This document shows, piece by piece, positions 26,817 through 35,150 of a stretch of 64,000 nt of DNA. Numbering within the stretch: the first letter of the stretch is position 1; each line of letters starts with the position of its first letter. The translations under genes were made by a program, and so were the position numbers. The DNA comes from Chryseobacterium shigense. Its GTDB lineage: Bacteria > Bacteroidota > Bacteroidia > Flavobacteriales > Weeksellaceae. The stretch is taken from NCBI RefSeq assembly GCF_900156575.1, contig NZ_FTNY01000003.1, positions 620,001 to 684,000 on the forward strand, written 5' to 3'. Under the pieces are notes generated by a model. The model was not told the DNA's origin and searched no databases. It saw only the letters and a program-made list of their open reading frames with translations.

Positions 26817-27206
26817 TCAATCTAAACCCTCATAAAAATCACTGTTACTATTCCTTTTTACAATACCATTTTCCCTTTTTTCATGAATATAGTCTCCGTT
26901 AAAATCGAAAAAATAATCTTCTTCTGGATAAATTTCATTAGTGATTGCATGAACCAATTGCAAGACTGATTTCCTTAACAATACACAATCCATATCTTTT
27001 TTTATAATATCAAATGAAATATAAGAAGCATTTTTTAATTCTAGATTAATGTAATCAGACCCGAAGCTACTTTCTATAAAATTAAATTTTGGCGTAAGTA
27101 TATTAGAAATAATAAAAATTTTATTATCATGATTTTTAATTAATTTCTGAAGTTCTTGCTTTTCTCCAATTTTTATTTTAAATTTTAAATTATAAGTTAG
27201 TGACAT
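26817..27206 (-). CDS. Putative immunity protein for the orphan CdiA-type toxin end
   Basis: 129 aa, cytoplasmic, no signal peptide. It starts MSLTYNLKFKIKIGEK and ends with an acidic/aromatic stretch (PEEDYFFDFNGDYIHEK). The beginning resembles SitI3-like immunity proteins, but only loosely. It follows the tRNase-like toxin fragment by 6 nt, has much lower GC than the flanking core genes, and is closed by its own terminator, as expected for a toxin-end/immunity cassette. Neutralising that toxin is inferred from position. Confidence 0.6.
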   Translation of the reverse strand: MSLTYNLKFKIKIGEKQELQKLIKNHDNKIFIISNILTPKFNFIESSFGSDYINLELKNASYISFDIIKKDMDCVLLRKSVLQLVHAITNEIYPEEDYFFDFNGDYIHEKRENGIVKRNSNSDFYEGLD

Positions 27207-27212
27207 ATATTT

Positions 27213-27650
27213 TTATTTTTTAATTGTTAAATGATTTATTTTCCCTTCTCTTGTTATATACATAACTTCTTCTAATCCTTCTATTTCCCATTCTAAAAAC
27301 TGTTGTTGAAGCTTTACTATATCTCCCTCCCAAATTTTAAGATTTAAAATCACTCGGTTAGATTGCTCTTTAAGTATTTTCCCTCCAACTTCTGACCAAA
27401 TATTTCTTACACGAGTTCTTTTACTAGGAGAATAGCAATCAAAAACTTCTCCTTCAATTTTATAATCAGGGTTTTTCAATGTTCCTGATTTTTTAGGGTT
27501 CTGCTCTATGTCAAACCCGTTTTTGGCTAAAATTTCCGCTGCTTCATTTTCAATTTCTAAAGGAACCAATAGCATCAGGATTAATTCCTCCTTTTCTTCC
27601 AATACTCTCCATAATGGCAGCAGCATCCAGCTCCATAAAAAATGCACCAT
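27213..27650 (-). CDS. Orphan toxin C-terminal module, CdiA-type tRNase-like
   Basis: The meaningful part is 27213-27562, about 116 codons: ENEAAEILAKNGFDIEQNP, then NPDYKIEGEVFDCYSPS and RVILNLKIWEGD, matching the pattern of CdiA C-terminal tRNA nuclease domains (PDYxIEGxxFDCYxP). Upstream bases are linker copy R2 read in the wrong frame (MVHFLWSWMLLPLW...), so the ORF start is not a genuine N-terminus. There is no delivery domain. As it stands it is a silent, displaced toxin end followed by its immunity gene. Confidence 0.65.
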   Translation of the reverse strand: MVHFLWSWMLLPLWRVLEEKEELILMLLVPLEIENEAAEILAKNGFDIEQNPKKSGTLKNPDYKIEGEVFDCYSPSKRTRVRNIWSEVGGKILKEQSNRVILNLKIWEGDIVKLQQQFLEWEIEGLEEVMYITREGKINHLTIKK

Positions 27651-27772
27651 TCTGAACTAAAGCATCACATTCCGAAGTTTTTGAAAAGAACCCTGCGCTT
27701 GGTATTACCCATTCTGTAGGACTAACAGATGAAGGTCTTTCTTTTGAAAAGCTCCACTATTAAGATCCAAAA
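27563..27772 (-). repeat. Linker repeat copy R2
   Basis: Matches R1 bases 28772-28982, with one base missing (ctaacagat against ctaaacagac) and several substitutions. It joins the tRNase-like module out of frame: the linker frame after GGINPDAIGS reaches a stop within four codons. Confidence 0.85.
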
Positions 27773-27804
27773 CTATGAAAATTGAAATGTCATTGAAAAA
27801 ATAT

Positions 27805-27824
27805 AACCGCCCAAAAGAGCGGTT
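27805..27824 (-). terminator. Terminator after the first immunity gene
   Basis: An 8-bp stem around a 4-nt loop (AACCGCTC / GGGCGGTT on the minus strand, one G-U pair), followed by TATATTTTTT. The G-U pair is a mismatch on the plus strand, so the minus strand is the functional one. Confidence 0.7.
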
Positions 27825-27885
27825 TTACTAATCAATTCAAAACAATTTATTAAGCTAATTTCTACAAAATATTTGCATTTTAACT

Positions 27886-28176
27886 CTATAAGTATTGTGA
27901 TATTTCATCATTTTTATAGTAAAATTTTTTAAAAAAGAGTATTAATTCGCTAGTATGAATTTCACTATTCTTTAGAGTCAAAACATTAGAAATTAATCCT
28001 GCATCTTCCAATTTTTCTATCATCCATTTATTATCTTTTTCTACAATCATAATATTGAACTCCTTGTCATTATAATTTGAACTAAAAAACTTTCGTCTCT
28101 TGTTGTCTCTATGTTCTTTTTTTAAATGGACAAATCCTTTAAAACCAATAAGGTTTAATTTTTCTTCTATAGTCAT
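27886..28176 (-). CDS. Putative cognate immunity protein
   Basis: 96 aa, cytoplasmic, Lys-rich with alternating strands and helices (GFKGFVHLKKEHRDNKRRKFF, NIMIVEKDNKWMIEKLEDAG). No family is recognised. It lies 6 nt behind the toxin gene, shares its AT-rich tail composition and is followed by a terminator, the usual arrangement of a toxin-immunity pair. The role is inferred from position only. Confidence 0.6.
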   Translation of the reverse strand: MTIEEKLNLIGFKGFVHLKKEHRDNKRRKFFSSNYNDKEFNIMIVEKDNKWMIEKLEDAGLISNVLTLKNSEIHTSELILFFKKFYYKNDEISQYL

Positions 28177-28182
28177 ATTATT

Positions 28183-30546
28183 TTATTTTTTTAAGAATAT
28201 TATATCAACAGAAATGTAGATACCTTGGGAGTTTTTAATGGACGTAGATTCTAATCTAGCAACATTAAAACCTAATTCACTAGCCATTTTCCCAGTAAAA
28301 GTTCCTTTAGCGGCATCTTCTTGAGACATTCCTTTTTTAATTAATTCATTAAAAGTATTCAAATTATCTCCAACTTTTGAACTTGACCTCCATGTTCCCC
28401 TAATTCTAGTAATTTCATCATATTCAATATTAATAAAATTAAACAAGTTTTTGAAAATCTTTCTACCATTATTTTCTAAAGAAGTATTCTTAGTAGTAAT
28501 TGAAATATTAAATTCACCTTCACCGTCTAACCATGCTTTAGCAACGTTTTCACGCTCCAATCCCCGAACAACAACCCAGCCGTCTTCTTCTATTATTGTA
28601 TTAATACGTATTTGCTTTATTATCTCATTTAGAATCTCTTCTACCTTTTCAGTACTGTAACTTACCCTCTTCAAATCCATTAAGATCTTTTTATAAGCCT
28701 TATCATACCTACTTCCCTGAGCAACAATTTCCCCTTTGTAAACCAATGCAAATCTTCTGTTGCTACTTATTGAACCAATAGCATCAGGATTAATTCCTCC
28801 TTTTCTTCCAATACTCTCCATAATGGCAGCCGCATCAAGTTCCATAAAGAATGCCCCATTCTGAACTAAAGCATCGCATTCCGAAGTTTTTGAAAAGAAC
28901 CCTGCGCTTGGGATTACCCATTCTGAAGGACTAAACAGACGAAGGTCTTTCCTTTGAAAAGCTCCACTATTCAGATCCAAAAATACGGAAATCGCACTTG
29001 CACGCAACCCTTGTCTTACTTTTTCTGCTGTCTGAGGTAATTTAAGCAGATTTAAGCAGCTTCTGTAAAAGGCGACAGCAATTTGTGCAACACCAACAGC
29101 GAGCTGTGGTACCGCTACTGCGCTTCCCACCACATTATAAAAAAGATCCCATTGCCGCAGAAATTCTTCTCCTCCCGGAAGTTTAGCAATTTCATCCCGG
29201 AATGCTTGTATGGTAAGGTCCGGTAATGCCAAACTTAGATCTGCAGCCGCTGCCAGTAATACATAAGGATTTCCGGATAATGCCAATGCTCCGATTCCAA
29301 AAACAATTCCAAACATATCGGCCACAATCCGGATCGTTTCATTAATATCTTCCCATTTTTCTGCATCAGCCCATGCCTTTACATAAATAGCAGGAACCAT
29401 CATTATAGTACTTTCCTGTTCTGTTTCCTTATTTGTTTCTGATTGATGCACCTTTATAAAATAAACCATTTCAAGAGGAAAAAACTCGGCTCCTTCATCC
29501 AGATCTTCTGTTGTCAGCTCTGTTGCATTAGGGTCTCCTTCTTTGGGTATAATTAAAGTTCTCTTTACCACCTCCTTTTGCTGCTGGAGAAAAAAAGTTT
29601 TTTCATCTGATTTTCCAAAACCTAATATATCTCCCGACAGTCCAAAAACCTCAGTATTTACTTTATATTCATTTCCTATCCTGAAAGTAGGAACCCCTAT
29701 TTTTGGACGGTTCTCTGAAAGCAGGCAGCCTTCCATCAGAAAAGTGGCAAAAATAATACGGTTAGATTTCATTTCGCCCTCCATTTCACTGAATCCATCT
29801 AAATTAAAATAAATTCTGTTACAGAGCTGAGGATCAGATTTAAATTTTTCAAGCAGAAAATGATGACCTGAAAAAACTTTTAATACATTTACCAATGCAG
29901 AGCTTCCATCTTTCCATCCACTGAAAATCCCTGTATCATCAAGTTTTGTCAAAGCAAGCAAATGCCCAAATACCGTTTCATCCTCAAGAGCCATTCTGTT
30001 AAGAATAAATTCAGGAATATGGGTGTAAAGGAATTTAAGTTCCTCTGCACTTTTGGCTTTAAGAAAACTGGATTTATAAATTTCTGTGAAGTAATTTTTA
30101 TAATCACCATAGTTCTCAAAATCATCATAGCCGACATGCATTACTAAATTTCTGAATTCCTCATAAGAAAATGTTTCCAATACAATAGCTTTCTTTCTCC
30201 TGAGTTGTTCTTTATCAGCATTTCTGTGATAAAAATAAATAAGCTGGCCCGAGATTTCATCTTTTGAGGCATTGATCGTAAATTTTATTTCGCATTGCTG
30301 CTGTACTAGATCTACAATTTCCTTATTTTTATTAAGGTACGTTTTTAGCCGGATGATATTTTCTTTACTATCTTTTACATACGTCTCTTCAGCAATTCCA
30401 TCATAGTCGTTGATGTTATAGTCCAGCATAGAATGCCTGCTTAACTCATTATTGTATTTCAATTTGTTACATAGCAGCTGCTTTCTTATATAATCATCGG
30501 TACGCCATTCGCCACTTAGTACGTCTCTGATCTCTAATGTTTCCAT
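28183..30546 (-). CDS. Polymorphic toxin with exchangeable C-terminal domain
   Basis: 787 aa, no Sec signal. Residues 1-400 are an unrecognised N-terminal region (METLEIRDVLSGEWRTDDYI..., an IPEFILNRMAL helix, acidic EDLDEGAEFFPLEMVYFIK). Two hydrophobic segments (about 402-437 and 467-496) could insert into a membrane. Residues ~546-642 are the linker that is repeated downstream. The last ~144 residues (after IKQIR) form the toxin end; its FNELIKKGMSQEDAA / TFTGKMASELGF pattern resembles other polymorphic-toxin ends from memory, but I cannot assign an activity. GC drops from the linker on, as for swapped toxin ends. Confidence 0.7.
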   Translation of the reverse strand: METLEIRDVLSGEWRTDDYIRKQLLCNKLKYNNELSRHSMLDYNINDYDGIAEETYVKDSKENIIRLKTYLNKNKEIVDLVQQQCEIKFTINASKDEISGQLIYFYHRNADKEQLRRKKAIVLETFSYEEFRNLVMHVGYDDFENYGDYKNYFTEIYKSSFLKAKSAEELKFLYTHIPEFILNRMALEDETVFGHLLALTKLDDTGIFSGWKDGSSALVNVLKVFSGHHFLLEKFKSDPQLCNRIYFNLDGFSEMEGEMKSNRIIFATFLMEGCLLSENRPKIGVPTFRIGNEYKVNTEVFGLSGDILGFGKSDEKTFFLQQQKEVVKRTLIIPKEGDPNATELTTEDLDEGAEFFPLEMVYFIKVHQSETNKETEQESTIMMVPAIYVKAWADAEKWEDINETIRIVADMFGIVFGIGALALSGNPYVLLAAAADLSLALPDLTIQAFRDEIAKLPGGEEFLRQWDLFYNVVGSAVAVPQLAVGVAQIAVAFYRSCLNLLKLPQTAEKVRQGLRASAISVFLDLNSGAFQRKDLRLFSPSEWVIPSAGFFSKTSECDALVQNGAFFMELDAAAIMESIGRKGGINPDAIGSISSNRRFALVYKGEIVAQGSRYDKAYKKILMDLKRVSYSTEKVEEILNEIIKQIRINTIIEEDGWVVVRGLERENVAKAWLDGEGEFNISITTKNTSLENNGRKIFKNLFNFINIEYDEITRIRGTWRSSSKVGDNLNTFNELIKKGMSQEDAAKGTFTGKMASELGFNVARLESTSIKNSQGIYISVDIIFLKK
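28636..28990 (-). repeat. Linker repeat copy R1 (resident copy)
   Basis: Encodes residues ~520-637 of the 787-aa toxin. Its two halves are the sources of, or recipients for, R2 (28772-28982) and R3 (28636-28895). It probably serves as the homology block for replacing toxin ends. Confidence 0.85.
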
Positions 30547-30552
30547 TTTATT

Positions 30553-30906
30553 TTACTTTTCTTTTTCTATTAAACATTCCAGTTCGTTCACAGGAAAAAG
30601 CTGTTTGATCACCATATTTTCTGTAAACTTTTGAACCTGAATTTCATCCATCACCAAAAGATCCAAATGGTAGTCTTTATCAGCTAAGATCCCTGCATTT
30701 TTCAGCTTGCATTTTGCCTGTACCAAAACGTCCCAGTCTTTTCCTTCCAGATCCTCCCATTGTTCAAAAGGAACCCGGCCTCTGCTTCCAAAAAGAAAAA
30801 TCTTTTCTACTGCAGTAATCTCACTAATCTTGTCTTTCAGACGCGTGAGGATATAAGGCAGCACTTTATCGTGCTGCCAAATAGCCTCGGGTTTTACCCG
30901 GCTCAT
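30553..30906 (-). CDS. Minimal nucleotidyltransferase-fold protein
   Basis: 117 aa, single NTase domain. The motif FLFGSRGR has Gly40-Ser41, followed by the metal ligands Asp57 and Asp59 (KDWDVLV) and a third carboxylate Asp82 (HLDLLVMD), so the active site looks complete. Related small NTases transfer nucleotides onto proteins (MntA-type antitoxins) or onto small molecules. It lies 6 nt before the toxin gene and 20 nt after the 1389-aa gene; no HEPN partner is present. It might modify the toxin or its target. Confidence 0.75.
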   Translation of the reverse strand: MSRVKPEAIWQHDKVLPYILTRLKDKISEITAVEKIFLFGSRGRVPFEQWEDLEGKDWDVLVQAKCKLKNAGILADKDYHLDLLVMDEIQVQKFTENMVIKQLFPVNELECLIEKEK

Positions 30907-30926
30907 ACTATTAAAATATTAAATGA

Positions 30927-33900
30927 TTAAACTAAAAATTTAGAAAGTGGAATTTTGTCAACATACTCTTGATTCGGAATTTGTTGTCCATCCTTATCTG
31001 CAATTCTATAACTCGCAGAATTTAAATATTCAGGGGTAATCATTTTTAAATAAGACAATCCGTCCGTTAGGAACTGGAGTGTATCAAATTCTTTAGATCC
31101 GCCTGGCTTTACAAATTTAAAATTCTTGATTTTAGTCACATTTATTTTAAATGTAATTCCATACTCACTTGTTGGAGAGGCTTCCAAGCCTTCTATTAGA
31201 GAAAGTTCATCGGCTAAAGATTGATAGAACTTAATAGTACTGTCCAATTTTGACCAACTCGCATCTCTTTCCACAGTAATGCTATTTCCTAAACATTCAT
31301 ACTTTCTAGGGAATGGCGCATGCTCTTCCATTTCTCCAATAGTCTGGTAATAGTCCATATGGTTAAAACTGATTTCAATCCATCTATCAGATGACTGTCC
31401 GATTTGACTGTTATTCAGTTCAAAATTACTTTCGCACATTTCACCCAGATTATCATCGAATTTCACTCCTGGTTCACAGTTGCATGGTAGTGCTTTTTCT
31501 ACTTTTAAGCCGATAGAATCTGCCTGAAGAATAGTAAGCGAAGTAGGAATTTTCTCTCTCCATGGTTCTCCTTCTTTTGTGGCTTTTGGTGAGCGCAACT
31601 CATCTACAATAGACAGGAATAACGGATCATCGATTACCGGAACTTCTCCTCCGTTCCAGATTTGTCCTGTTGCTAAGAAATGTCTTACCGATTCTTCAAA
31701 TCCCGGTCTTACCGTAACGATAACTCTTGCCATCCCGGACTGCATAAAGGCTCTGAATACAGGATCATTATCATCAAACTGATATAAATCTGCCCAATTG
31801 GCTCTGTTACCCCAATAATAAGGGTATAGATAGTAGCTCATGATTTCCCATTCAAAAGCCTGTTCCATAAATTTTACAAAAGCTGCATACCTATCCAGAG
31901 TTCCATCTACTTTTATTTCGGTATTGGTAAAACTTTCTGTAGAATTGTCTGTCTGGTAATATTTATTTTTTCCGAATGTTAATTCTGCATTTGGATTCTG
32001 ATCCAACATATAGGAAATACAGTTCCTTCTCAGGATGGTATTTTCTATTTTTCTGTAGAAGCCTGGATTGGAACCTTTGATCTGAATCCCTAATGCTTTT
32101 GCATCTGCTAAAGCTGCTTCATATTTCCCTAATTCTATTTCATACGCTTCAACGATTTTATTGAAGGTCGTCTGGAGCCATTCATTTTTAGCTTCTGTAG
32201 TCAGTTTACATTTCACACTCGCATTGACATCAATAGCATGGGATCCAATCAGGGAGAAAGAAACAGGAACTACCTGATAAAAATTATTAATCGGGAGCTC
32301 AGAGCCATTCATATAGGCTCCGCCGATTCTTAAATAATGCCCTAATACGCCTTCCCCTCCTGTCTGTACTACTCCTATAGCCGCAACGGTTACATAGTTT
32401 TCAGGGATTTGGATTTCTGCACCTCCGGCGATAGCTTCATCATATTCTGATCTTCCATCTGAATCCGCCGCTGTATTGGAAAAAGCTTTACCTACATAAA
32501 TGAATTCTTCTGGTTTTTTATTAATATCTACCTTGTATTTGCTTAACCAGTATTTTAAAATCATATCTCCTGAAGCCCCATCCAGAGATGCAAAATTTTC
32601 CATCTTGTTCACAATGGATGTTCTGGGGTCAATAGGCTTTATTAGTAGGTTTTCTGCGATTTTGCTGGCTTTCATTCCCAATGTATGTAACTTGGCAGGC
32701 TCAGGAACCATAAATTCAAACATCATACGCTTGCCATAGTTGTAAATCTGGTTTTTTACCACTTTATCTACCCATCGGTAAACGCCCACAACATGGTTGC
32801 TTCCTTTGGTATTGTCAAATCCATGTTTATTATTTTCTTCATATTCTTCCAGGATTTTATCAATACGCTCTTCCTTCACCTTGGTAACAATCCTGTCCAG
32901 TGCCCTTGCTGTTATGTCTTTGGCATCAGTGACAGCCTGACGGTTACTTTCTTCTTTGGAGTTGTGGGTAGCATAGTTAGCTGCTGTATTTAACATATAT
33001 TTTGGAGAAGCACCCGCTCCCCATGATGCGTTAAATCCGGCCTGTGCTGCAAAATCTTTGGATTCCTGAAGTATTTTTGAAACTTCACTTTGCATTTCAT
33101 TTCTCTCAGTAGAAGTAGTATCTGTCAGCTTTTCTTTTTCAGATTCTGTAGATTTTGTAGTCTGAGATTCACTGCGTTTTAATCTTCTGGTCGCTCTTTC
33201 TTTATATTCCCTTGCCATGATGTTTTCGATGTGTGCAACATCTCCTTCCACATAACAATAGGTACTTTGCTCTACTTTTCGATAATCAGTAATACCTATA
33301 TTTTTCATCCCGAAACCTGAGGGAATAAATGTACCTTCAGGGGTATTGGGATTGGACGGATTTCCAGGATTTCCAGGATCCGTAGGGTCTACAACCCTGT
33401 CTTTAGGGGTAAATATTCCACGTCCCTGAAACAAACTGGTATCATTGTTTGTTCTGTTTAATGTCGCCTGCATCGTATAAGATAATCCGTCACTTAAGAC
33501 AACATCTCCTTCCAGTTCTATAACTTCTATCTTTTCAATATCAATATGGGGAATTTTATTATTTTGAAAAAGCGAAGTTACGTTTGCAGCACCACTCCAG
33601 GGGTCTGTTCCGGAACCGGTCGCAATGGTCTGCCCCCCTACTTTAACCTGATAATTTCCGCTAATAATATGTTTGGGCTGATTTATATCCGTCGTCACGA
33701 CTATTGAATGTCCAATACCTGGCATGAGCGGAACCCTACGAGTCGTTGTGGAAAATGGAATAACTCCATTATTATTCAGTGAATTGGTAACAGGAACTAA
33801 AACGCCTCCAATATTGGTAAATGTAGGTTGATTAAGCACTGTATTGTTTAGGATTTGTTGCTGCTGTAATTGGCTGTCCTGCGAAAGAGCTCCGGAAATT

Positions 33901-35096
33901 TCCGCAAAAGTAGAAATCCCTTCTAAGGCCTCACCGACAGATGCCCCGCCGAAGATTCTGTTTAATGCATACCTATTTTCATCGGTTAATACTCTTCCTA
34001 TTTCTTCGGGATTGATTTCTGGTCTGAATTCAAGACTAAACTCCGGTAAGTCAGGTGGAGATACATGAAGGCTTAAAAGTTCTTCATTCAACTTGTATAA
34101 TTCTTCTTTTAAGTCTGGATTTTTAACATATAATTCAGGATTAGCAATGCTCAGTTCAGTAAGATATTTAACTCTGTTTTCAATAACCTTTTTCCTGTTC
34201 TCTGTTTCTGATAATCTTTTCTGATAATCAGTCTGAATGGGTTTTACTTCTTTCAGATAATTTTCATAGGCCACATTATAGGCTTTCTGGTATTCTTTCT
34301 GATAAACTTTTTCCAGCTTATTCAGAGATGTTGACAAATCCTGGTTCAGACGCAGATTACCTGCTGCTTCTGTATATTTCTGGTCTTTTTCGTTGTAGAA
34401 AGGTTCACCCAGCTTTTCTTTTATCACCTCAGCCTTCCTGGAGAAGTTTACTGACTGAGAACCTGTTTCCACTTTAAAAAGTTCTTTTGGAAGAACTACT
34501 TTTGCTTTTATGACATATTCATATCTGGCCTGATTAAAACCATCATAATATCTTAGGATATGATCCAGATGTAAAAGCTGCATTAGTGTTTCCTTGGCAT
34601 AAAAATCCTTCTGAATAACCACCTGATAAACAAGGTTATCCCAGATTTTAGAATCAATACGAATAATTTGTTGCTGGTATTCTCTATAATGGCGGATTTT
34701 AGCATCAAATTCTTCTTTAGTAGCTTTGGCTTTATTTCTAGCTACCCAAACGGCTAGTTCGTAGAATGCTACATCCTGAGCTTTTAAGGAGGCTTCAGTT
34801 TCTATTGTTAAACCTGTAATTTCCCGACAGACTGTCTTCAATGATTGTCCGGCTTCAACTCTCGGATCAATTACTCCTTTCTGAGTAGCATAATCTCTAA
34901 AAATAAATCTTCTTTCTTTGTTTTCGTGATCAGATAACTCAGCATTACGCATTGTAGCGAATCTGAACAGTGTCTGGCTTGGTGTATTTTCTGGATTCAT
35001 ATTATTTGTTGATTTGTTATTAATAATACCTTCTCCTATGAAGGTTTCTCCGACAGTAAAATCGGTTGTCTTTGTTGATGTATTATTTGTTGACAT
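30927..35096 (-). CDS. Unrecognised 1389-aa protein of the toxin locus
   Basis: No signal peptide or membrane helix. Residues 1-340 are helical with a coiled coil near 270-312 (YLKEVKPIQTDYQKRLSETENR). A beta-rich part follows (about 420-570, with GNYQVKVGGQTIATGSG). A Pro/Gly/Asn hinge (DPTDPGNPGNPSNPN) lies near 575, then CYVEGDVAHIENIMAREYKERATRR, a Ser/Thr/Glu-rich helix, VYRWVDKVVKNQIYNYGKRMMFEFMVPEP near 755, and a long C-terminal part. The layout suggests a large structural or delivery component, but I can name no family. It lies 54 nt after the LRR gene and is probably co-transcribed with it. Confidence 0.6.
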   Translation of the reverse strand: MSTNNTSTKTTDFTVGETFIGEGIINNKSTNNMNPENTPSQTLFRFATMRNAELSDHENKERRFIFRDYATQKGVIDPRVEAGQSLKTVCREITGLTIETEASLKAQDVAFYELAVWVARNKAKATKEEFDAKIRHYREYQQQIIRIDSKIWDNLVYQVVIQKDFYAKETLMQLLHLDHILRYYDGFNQARYEYVIKAKVVLPKELFKVETGSQSVNFSRKAEVIKEKLGEPFYNEKDQKYTEAAGNLRLNQDLSTSLNKLEKVYQKEYQKAYNVAYENYLKEVKPIQTDYQKRLSETENRKKVIENRVKYLTELSIANPELYVKNPDLKEELYKLNEELLSLHVSPPDLPEFSLEFRPEINPEEIGRVLTDENRYALNRIFGGASVGEALEGISTFAEISGALSQDSQLQQQQILNNTVLNQPTFTNIGGVLVPVTNSLNNNGVIPFSTTTRRVPLMPGIGHSIVVTTDINQPKHIISGNYQVKVGGQTIATGSGTDPWSGAANVTSLFQNNKIPHIDIEKIEVIELEGDVVLSDGLSYTMQATLNRTNNDTSLFQGRGIFTPKDRVVDPTDPGNPGNPSNPNTPEGTFIPSGFGMKNIGITDYRKVEQSTYCYVEGDVAHIENIMAREYKERATRRLKRSESQTTKSTESEKEKLTDTTSTERNEMQSEVSKILQESKDFAAQAGFNASWGAGASPKYMLNTAANYATHNSKEESNRQAVTDAKDITARALDRIVTKVKEERIDKILEEYEENNKHGFDNTKGSNHVVGVYRWVDKVVKNQIYNYGKRMMFEFMVPEPAKLHTLGMKASKIAENLLIKPIDPRTSIVNKMENFASLDGASGDMILKYWLSKYKVDINKKPEEFIYVGKAFSNTAADSDGRSEYDEAIAGGAEIQIPENYVTVAAIGVVQTGGEGVLGHYLRIGGAYMNGSELPINNFYQVVPVSFSLIGSHAIDVNASVKCKLTTEAKNEWLQTTFNKIVEAYEIELGKYEAALADAKALGIQIKGSNPGFYRKIENTILRRNCISYMLDQNPNAELTFGKNKYYQTDNSTESFTNTEIKVDGTLDRYAAFVKFMEQAFEWEIMSYYLYPYYWGNRANWADLYQFDDNDPVFRAFMQSGMARVIVTVRPGFEESVRHFLATGQIWNGGEVPVIDDPLFLSIVDELRSPKATKEGEPWREKIPTSLTILQADSIGLKVEKALPCNCEPGVKFDDNLGEMCESNFELNNSQIGQSSDRWIEISFNHMDYYQTIGEMEEHAPFPRKYECLGNSITVERDASWSKLDSTIKFYQSLADELSLIEGLEASPTSEYGITFKINVTKIKNFKFVKPGGSKEFDTLQFLTDGLSYLKMITPEYLNSASYRIADKDGQQIPNQEYVDKIPLSKFLV

Positions 35097-35150
35097 TATT
35101 TTAATATTTTGGTATTTGAGCTTTTCGAAAGTTTAATATGACAGCCTCTT

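Larger units (their letters stand above)
26311..26820 (-). pseudogene. Orphan toxin-linker cassette (third copy), no recognisable toxin end
   Basis: The frame is open for 169 codons, but only residues about 18-125 (VSKTSECDALIQNGAFF ... LMDLRRVSYNAEKV) are meaningful: they duplicate residues ~551-640 of the 787-aa toxin. The first 17 residues are read from the terminator hairpin of the preceding immunity gene, and the tail after SVEDASLLNTP passes through another hairpin. There is therefore no natural start, no N-terminal delivery part and no identifiable toxin domain. It looks like the scar of a third displaced toxin end. Confidence 0.6.

Noticed and set aside
26311..30546. Possible CRISPR or phage region explanation for the repeats
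   Set aside because: The repeats are few, long and coding, with toxin-linker content; no phage structural gene or spacer pattern is present.
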